From the NCBI RefSeq assembly GCF_024684275.1, contig NZ_JAIKXF010000010.1, positions 1 to 64,000 on the forward strand: a stretch of DNA of 64,000 bases, given 5' to 3'. The notes below the pieces were generated by a model. That model searched no databases, was not told the origin of the DNA, and saw only the letters and a list, made by a program, of their open reading frames with translations. The translations under genes were made by a program, and so were the position numbers. How positions within the stretch are numbered: the stretch's first letter is position 1; the number at the start of each line of letters is the position of its first letter. This document shows, piece after piece, positions 59,060 to 64,000 of the stretch. Source of the DNA: Ruminococcus sp. GTDB lineage: Bacteria; Bacillota_A; Clostridia; Oscillospirales; Ruminococcaceae.

Positions 59060-60421
59060 TCAATAATTGTTTTTTAAATTATCAAGAAGCACCTGTGCAA
59101 CTTGTTCAGTTGTAAGGTATCCGCTGTCCTTGTCCTCTATAAGAATACAGAAGGCGATAGGGAATAACGGATCGTCCACAAAGCCAACAAGCAGAGAATT
59201 TTCCTTTGCACCTTCGTCTACCTGAGCTGTACCGCTTTTTACACCGACCTTATAACCGCTGATGAGGTATGAATACCTGTCAGAACCGTTGGCAAGCATT
59301 ATTTGCTTTACAGATGAAGCGGTGCTTTCAGAGAAAAGCTTTTCGCTGTAGCGAGTTTTTGCTTTCTCCTTCTGATGATCGTTAAGGTCAGTGACATGGT
59401 CAATAAGATAGGGCATTGTCATTTTGCCTGTACCGTTTGCAATTGCACTTTGCCACATCATGAGCTGGATCGGGCTTACAAGGGTATCGCCCTGACCGAT
59501 ACATCCCCACTGTGTCTTGAACTGGTATTTATCTTCAAGTGTTGTTGAAGCTGTTTCACACTGTATCCCGTTAATATCAATATAGGTCGGCTTCTCACCG
59601 TTGAGCACATATCCCATTTTTTCGTACTGTTTTTTGACCTTATCGAGAGGCATTGCGTCGTCCTCAATAAGCTGTGCAAAAAAAGGATTACAGCTGTTTT
59701 CAAAGGCTTCCTGGATATTCTGAGTGCCGTGACCGTAGATGTTATGGCAGTCTATATCATTGCCTGTTCTGTTGGTGTATTTGCCGTTACAGGTATAGCT
59801 TTTGGAAAACAGCTGAGCACTTCCCATTATTTCAACCGCAGAAATAACGGTTGAGACTTTCTGGGTAGAGCCCGGAACAGTTTTGTACATAGCTTTTGAC
59901 CATAGCGTTCCATCCTTGAAGCTGCCAACATCAGCATAGCCTTTTGTAACATCAAGAGAGGGAAGACTCGTACAAACAAGGATTTCTCCTGTCTTATAGT
60001 TGTATGCTGCAACACAGCCCTCCATATACCCGTATGTATTGAATACAGCACGGTTGGAATTGTGGTCAAGAGTAGTGTATATAGCAGATTTTCCGTCTTT
60101 TTTCTTTAGTCCGTCGGAGAAACTGTAGTTATTCAGAGCTTGTAAATTCTGTGCTACAAGAGTGTTGCTCATCTGACCTGAATCATCACCAATGATATTT
60201 CCTACGTCGATAAAATAATTTTCAGGATACTGTCCCTGACCTGTACCGTCAAAAAGAACATCACCCTTGCGGTCATAAACAAAACCGAGCTGACGGGTAT
60301 CTGAATTCATCATATAGAAATTGGCTTCGTGATTTATTTTTAATACAAGAAATGCCATGCCTGCAATAAAAAGCATGATGATCAGACTTATTATACGCTG
60401 TGTCCTTCTGATACTCTTCAT
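59060..60421 (-). CDS. Class B penicillin-binding protein (transpeptidase)
   Basis: A 453-residue protein with one N-terminal membrane helix (about 8-28) and an extracellular transpeptidase domain. ATG at 60421 overlaps the FtsW stop as ATGA and has GGAGGTG upstream. Active-site motifs are SxxK as VPGSTQKV (near 187), SxN as ENSCNP (near 239) and KSG as GVKSGTAQ (near 397). The usual N-terminal dimerisation module is very short, as in PbpA of actinobacteria. FtsW/RodA-type glycosyltransferases always pair with a class B PBP, and here they are adjacent. Confidence 0.9.
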   Translation of the reverse strand: MKSIRRTQRIISLIIMLFIAGMAFLVLKINHEANFYMMNSDTRQLGFVYDRKGDVLFDGTGQGQYPENYFIDVGNIIGDDSGQMSNTLVAQNLQALNNYSFSDGLKKKDGKSAIYTTLDHNSNRAVFNTYGYMEGCVAAYNYKTGEILVCTSLPSLDVTKGYADVGSFKDGTLWSKAMYKTVPGSTQKVSTVISAVEIMGSAQLFSKSYTCNGKYTNRTGNDIDCHNIYGHGTQNIQEAFENSCNPFFAQLIEDDAMPLDKVKKQYEKMGYVLNGEKPTYIDINGIQCETASTTLEDKYQFKTQWGCIGQGDTLVSPIQLMMWQSAIANGTGKMTMPYLIDHVTDLNDHQKEKAKTRYSEKLFSESTASSVKQIMLANGSDRYSYLISGYKVGVKSGTAQVDEGAKENSLLVGFVDDPLFPIAFCILIEDKDSGYLTTEQVAQVLLDNLKNNY

Positions 60422-61710
60422 TCCTGCCACCTCCAAGTCGGTACATCTTCTTCCTTTTTCTTATGCTTTGGTTCTTTGAAGGAGGGGGACTGAGCGGCCA
60501 TAAGCATTCCCACCATGAAACCGCTTACCATAAGTGAGCTTCCACCTGCGGAAATAAACGGTATAGTTACACCTGTAAACGGTATAAGATTGCATGAGCC
60601 GAAGATATTAAGCGCCATTTGTACTATCAAGGCTGCGCATACACAAGCCGATATTGTTCCGTGGTAGTACGAGCGAGCGGGATTTACAAGGGGAACTGAG
60701 GTCATGACGAGGATAGCGAATATCGCCATAAGAGCGTAGATAAGTCCCCATTCTTCGCTTATAGTAGCAAATACTATATCATTTTCATAAGCGAAAACGT
60801 TTGAAAGGAAGCCCTTTCCGGGACCGACTCCGAACCAGCCGCCTTTAGCAATGGCAATAAGCGCCTGCGACTGCTGATAGCCATCACCCGTCTTATCGCT
60901 CCATATGTCAACATGAAGTCTGTGCTGAACGTACTCGGGAGCGTACTTTAAACCGATAAGAACGAATACTATTACAAGGGCTATAACGCCTATAAGCTTC
61001 TTTTTTGAGAATTTAGCCTTTGGATAGCATATCCTGAGAAGAAATCCTGCGGCAAATATGCTTAAAAATGTTGGGAGACTTCCGTAATCGTGTGATTTTA
61101 CCTGAATAAGACAAACTATAGCCGTAAGTGCAAGCAGTGCGAGATTCTCATAAACAACGCTGAATGTCATAATTTTGTGTTTCTTCTGCTGGTCAGCAAT
61201 AGATGTTGCACAGGCAAGAATGAACAGCGGTTTTGCAAATTCTGAAGGCTGTATCGCAAAGCTGCCTATTCTTATCCACATATCCTCGGGACTGGTAAAT
61301 ACGAGAACTATAAGCATAACAAAGATAACTCCGCCGTATATATATGGCTTTTTGTCCTGTAACAGCTTATGATTTCTGCAAAGGATATAACCCGCCTTGC
61401 AGGAAGCAAGACAAACGATACAGGTTATGAGGTGTTTTACATCAAATCCGACTTTCCCAAAGCAGGATTGAAAGATAAAGCTCATATTCAGCACGAGTAT
61501 CAGAAGAAAATCAAGAACATATGATGTCTGCTTGAACAGCAGGATCACTATAAAGTAAGCAATATCAAGTATGAGAACTGCTGCACCGAGAACTGCAACA
61601 TCTCTTGCTTCGGTATAGTTTCCGTTGAAAAAAATGTTCAGAAGCATTGCAATGTGAGCTATAAGTACAAAAATGCATGAGAAAACGTATGCAACGGGGT
61701 TAGCGTACAC
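60418..61710 (-). CDS. FtsW/RodA/SpoVE family peptidoglycan polymerase
   Basis: A 430-residue SEDS protein with about ten to twelve membrane helices. The GTG start at 61710 follows AAAGGAGG and overlaps the FHA gene by 11 bases. SEDS features are RIGSFAIQPSEFAKPLFILACA near 138, LPTFLSIFAAGF near 198, GPGKGFLSNVFAYENDIVFATISEEWG near 288 and a C-terminal IPFTGVTIPFISAGGSSL near 376. The enzyme polymerises lipid II with its PBP partner. Whether it works in elongation, division or sporulation cannot be decided. Confidence 0.92.
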   Translation of the reverse strand: MYANPVAYVFSCIFVLIAHIAMLLNIFFNGNYTEARDVAVLGAAVLILDIAYFIVILLFKQTSYVLDFLLILVLNMSFIFQSCFGKVGFDVKHLITCIVCLASCKAGYILCRNHKLLQDKKPYIYGGVIFVMLIVLVFTSPEDMWIRIGSFAIQPSEFAKPLFILACATSIADQQKKHKIMTFSVVYENLALLALTAIVCLIQVKSHDYGSLPTFLSIFAAGFLLRICYPKAKFSKKKLIGVIALVIVFVLIGLKYAPEYVQHRLHVDIWSDKTGDGYQQSQALIAIAKGGWFGVGPGKGFLSNVFAYENDIVFATISEEWGLIYALMAIFAILVMTSVPLVNPARSYYHGTISACVCAALIVQMALNIFGSCNLIPFTGVTIPFISAGGSSLMVSGFMVGMLMAAQSPSFKEPKHKKKEEDVPTWRWQE

Positions 61711-62119
61711 GTTCAGACCTCCTTTTTCTGAATATAAGTCGGCGGTTGCCGAGAGTAATGAGGTCGTTTTCGTGAAGAACTGCCTCACGAACCATACTTC
61801 CGTTTACAAAGAGTCCTGATTTAGAGCCCATGTCGTGTATTGTCCATATGCCGTCTGATACAGTCAGCATAGCGTGGTATCTGGATACGGACAGGTCAGG
61901 AAGTCTTATATCCGCCGAGGCATGACGTCCTATCAAAACCTCGTCGCAGCCTAATTCGTAGGTTACGTTTTGTTCGCTCAGCACCATATCGTGTGAAAGT
62001 TCATGCCATGTCTTCTTTGACGACTTTCGTTCGCGATAAGCTGTCAGAAGAAGAACGAATATACACACATCAAGTGCTGCGGCAGCAGCAATACATAATA
62101 TCATATCGATTGATTCCAA
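61700..62119 (-). CDS. Membrane-anchored FHA-domain protein
   Basis: A 139-residue protein with one N-terminal helix (about 5-27) and an FHA domain at about 55-130: LIGRHASADIRLPDLSVSRYHAML and DMGSKSGLFVNG carry the phosphothreonine-binding Arg, Ser and Asn residues. The TTG start follows GGAGGTC with usual spacing. Together with FtsW/RodA and PBP genes it recalls the FHA-RodA-PbpA-PknAB clusters of actinobacteria, but no kinase or phosphatase gene is in this operon. It may recruit the wall enzymes in response to Ser/Thr phosphorylation. Confidence 0.88.
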   Translation of the reverse strand: MESIDMILCIAAAAALDVCIFVLLLTAYRERKSSKKTWHELSHDMVLSEQNVTYELGCDEVLIGRHASADIRLPDLSVSRYHAMLTVSDGIWTIHDMGSKSGLFVNGSMVREAVLHENDLITLGNRRLIFRKRRSERVR

Positions 62120-62203
62120 AAATAGACCTCCGATCAGAGAATTTTTTTATAACCTTATGTGTATTCAATAACCGCTTATGCAGCTATTAAAAGCACTTTG
62201 AAT

Positions 62204-62232
62204 ATTATAACATATAAGTCTGAAAATAGCAA
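62204..62232 (-). promoter_or_regulatory. Sigma-A-like promoter of the FHA-FtsW-PBP operon
   Basis: On the minus strand TTGCTA (62232-62227) and TATAAT (62209-62204) with 17-base spacing, 85 bases upstream of the FHA start. Confidence 0.65.
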
Positions 62233-62329
62233 TAATCGCGGTAAAAGTGGTGCAGATATTTATTTAAGCGCGAAAAAGCAGGTTCTTCGCTTATGCATTT
62301 TAACAAATGAACTTTGTAAAGCAAAGAAA

Positions 62330-62354
62330 ATCCCGAAGAGCGGATCTTCGGGAT
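62330..62354 (-). terminator. Terminator of ftsH
   Basis: ATCCCGAAGA (62330-62339) pairs with TCTTCGGGAT (62345-62354). On the minus strand TTTTCTTTG follows, 6 bases beyond the ftsH stop. Confidence 0.85.
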
Positions 62355-62360
62355 AAATTC

Positions 62361-64000
62361 TTATAAATTACTGTCTGAATCCTCAAGATTTGTCTTTTCG
62401 TAAGGCGGAATCTCGTCAGGGATATCTGAAACATCAACTATGAGCTCGTTTCTCATAAGCTTTTCAAAGTCATCGCCGTCGATCTTTTCATACTTCAGCA
62501 GATATTTTGCAAGAAGGTGCATTTTATCTGCATTTGCCTTGAGTATCTCAAGACAATTCGCGTATGCCTTGTCGATGATTGACTTTACTTCCTCGTCGAT
62601 CTGAGCAGCTACAGTTTCGCTGTAATTTTTAGTATGACCGTAGTCCTTGCCAAGAAATACCTCGTCGTTATCCGAACCGTAAACTACAGTGCCAAGCTTT
62701 TTTGAAAAACCGTATTTTGTAACCATTTTTCTTGCTGTTGATGTAGCTCTTTCAATATCGTTTGAAGCACCTGTACAGATATCATTTGTAAATAATTCCT
62801 CAGCACAGCGTCCGCCAAGCAGTGAAATGATATTTTCGAACATTGTTGTGCGTGAGAGATGCTGATCGTCTGTATCGGGACGATAAATTGTCATACCGGC
62901 TGCCATACCACGCTGAATAATAGTAACCTGATGAACTCTGTCCTGTGTCTTGAGGTTATAGGATGCAACTGCGTGACCGGCTTCATGATAAGCAGTAATA
63001 AAATTGTCACGAGGAGTAACGACCCTTGATTTCTTCTCAGGACCGGCTATTACCTTTAGAGTAGCTTCTTCAATATCAGCCTCTGTTATTGACAGCCTAT
63101 CGTTTCTTGCAGCAAGGAGAGCAGCTTCGTTGAGCACATTTTCAAGATCAGCACCTGTAAAGCCTCGTGTCGTTCTTGCGATGCGCTTGATATCCACATC
63201 AGGTCCGAGAGGCTTATTCTTTGAGTGAACGAGAAGTATTTCCTCACGTCCCTTGACATCAGGATATCCGACAACGATCTGTCTGTCGAAACGGCCCGGT
63301 CTGAGAAGAGCGGGATCAAGGATATCTCGTCTGTTTGTAGCGGCAAGAACAATAACGCTGTCGTTGCCTGTAAAGCCGTCCATTTCAACGAGAAGCTGAT
63401 TAAGCGTCTGTTCACGCTCATCATGACCGCCGCCGAGACCTGCGCCTCTGTGGCGTCCTACGGCGTCAATCTCATCAATGAAAATTATAGCAGGAGCGTG
63501 CTTCTTAGCCTGCTCAAAGAGGTCTCTTACACGTGAAGCACCGACACCAACGAACATTTCAACGAAATCAGAACCCGATATAGGGAAGAACGGGCAGCCT
63601 GCCTCACCTGCAACTGCACGGGCAAGAAGTGTCTTACCTGTACCGGGAGGACCGAGAAGAAGAACACCCTTTGGCACCTTTGCGCCGAGATCGGTATATT
63701 TCTTAGGATTTTTGAGGTAGTCAACTATCTCTATAAGCTCCTGTTTTTCCTCGTCAGCACCTGCAACGTCCTTAAAGGTAGCCTTGCGTCCGCTTGAGCC
63801 GTTTTTCAGGTTAGCCTTGCCGAATGTTGCGTACTTTCCGCCGCCGCCGCTCTGCTTCATCATAAAGTAGAGGATAGCTATACCGAGAAGTATGGTGAGG
63901 ATTACCGGAATGAGAGAGTACAGCCATGTCCTGTCTGTTATCTTGATGTAATCCTGTTCAAGAGGCTTATCATGTGAGGCATTGTATTCCTTACGGTAAT
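62361..64000 (-). CDS. ftsH: ATP-dependent zinc metalloprotease FtsH, 5' end outside window
   Basis: A partial gene of at least 546 codons running off the right edge; the open frame continues past the ATG at 63863, so that codon is internal. Right-edge residues [15 protein letters not shown] lie outside the membrane and [21 protein letters not shown] is the second helix. The AAA+ domain has Walker A GPPGTGKT, Walker [12 protein letters not shown], and the SRH with RPGRFDRQ. The protease domain shows HEAGH as the zinc-binding site and later an Asp ligand in [11 protein letters not shown]. The acidic C-terminal tail is short. It degrades membrane and short-lived proteins. Confidence 0.95.
   Translation of the reverse strand, partial: YRKEYNASHDKPLEQDYIKITDRTWLYSLIPVILTILLGIAILYFMMKQSGGGGKYATFGKANLKNGSSGRKATFKDVAGADEEKQELIEIVDYLKNPKKYTDLGAKVPKGVLLLGPPGTGKTLLARAVAGEAGCPFFPISGSDFVEMFVGVGASRVRDLFEQAKKHAPAIIFIDEIDAVGRHRGAGLGGGHDEREQTLNQLLVEMDGFTGNDSVIVLAATNRRDILDPALLRPGRFDRQIVVGYPDVKGREEILLVHSKNKPLGPDVDIKRIARTTRGFTGADLENVLNEAALLAARNDRLSITEADIEEATLKVIAGPEKKSRVVTPRDNFITAYHEAGHAVASYNLKTQDRVHQVTIIQRGMAAGMTIYRPDTDDQHLSRTTMFENIISLLGGRCAEELFTNDICTGASNDIERATSTARKMVTKYGFSKKLGTVVYGSDNDEVFLGKDYGHTKNYSETVAAQIDEEVKSIIDKAYANCLEILKANADKMHLLAKYLLKYEKIDGDDFEKLMRNELIVDVSDIPDEIPPYEKTNLEDSDSNL

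Overview
The window looks like the chromosome of a low-GC, Gram-positive, gut-type Clostridium, most like Ruminococcus or a close relative in the Oscillospiraceae. Pointers are a DnaD/DnaI-type primosome pair, the hprK-murB-rapZ-whiA-dnaE order, an uninterrupted pro-sigma-K gene, a long-form HPF, DUF951, frequent TTG and GTG starts behind strong GGAGG-type sites, and secreted proteins with runs of threonine in their linkers, a habit of ruminococci. No CRISPR array, prophage, transposase or integron was found. The assignment is an inference from gene content.

Layout. 1-431 is the 3' end of a 23S rRNA gene, a 5S gene and a CAU-anticodon tRNA (probably tRNA-Ile2). 507-6559 holds a CotH-like lipoprotein and a c-di-GMP region: a cytosolic diguanylate cyclase with a sugar-binding-protein-like sensor, divergent from a membrane EAL gene broken by one in-frame TAG. 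6667-9398 carries an MprF-like flippase-fold protein and a compact ExbB/ExbD-like trio. 9404-16363 has a secreted lipoprotein and the operon thyX, DUF2156, DJ-1, 5-formyl-THF cyclo-ligase, mltG, peptidase U32. 16526-20683 (minus strand) encodes the DnaC/DnaD-like pair, an HD hydrolase, an epimerase and pro-sigma-K.

20818-33281 is a long plus-strand block: rpe, three Rnf-like membrane subunits (D, E, A), a membrane-anchored TIM-barrel protein, hprK, murB, rapZ, whiA and dnaE, then pfkA behind its own promoter. It combines carbon-flux sensing, wall synthesis, replication and a strange Rnf-like module that has lost most known cofactor ligands. 33283-39252 has an S1-domain protein and a small unknown protein (minus), then DUF951, prfA, sua5/tsaC, coaE and an M18 aminopeptidase (plus). 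39331-39632 is a gene-free, highly structured stretch with a likely C-rich-loop small RNA.

39670-50965 has a LysR regulator, a MoxR-DUF58-transglutaminase-DUF308 operon, a SleB-like wall hydrolase, a Spx/ArsC-like protein and a copper P-type ATPase with a cop-box-like operator. 51031-55664 is a divergent type IIA topoisomerase operon with a zinc-ribbon protein between its subunits. 55686-64000 (minus) has an HMGL-like aldolase, a CmpB-family membrane protein, an LUD protein, HPF, an FHA-FtsW/RodA-PBP wall operon and a 5'-truncated ftsH.

Most promising for undescribed biology: the cofactor-stripped RnfDEA-like module (21571-23735), the three-gene ExbB/ExbD-like module in a monoderm (7836-9398), the putative small RNA (39331-39453), and the whiA gene without a standard start codon (27833).
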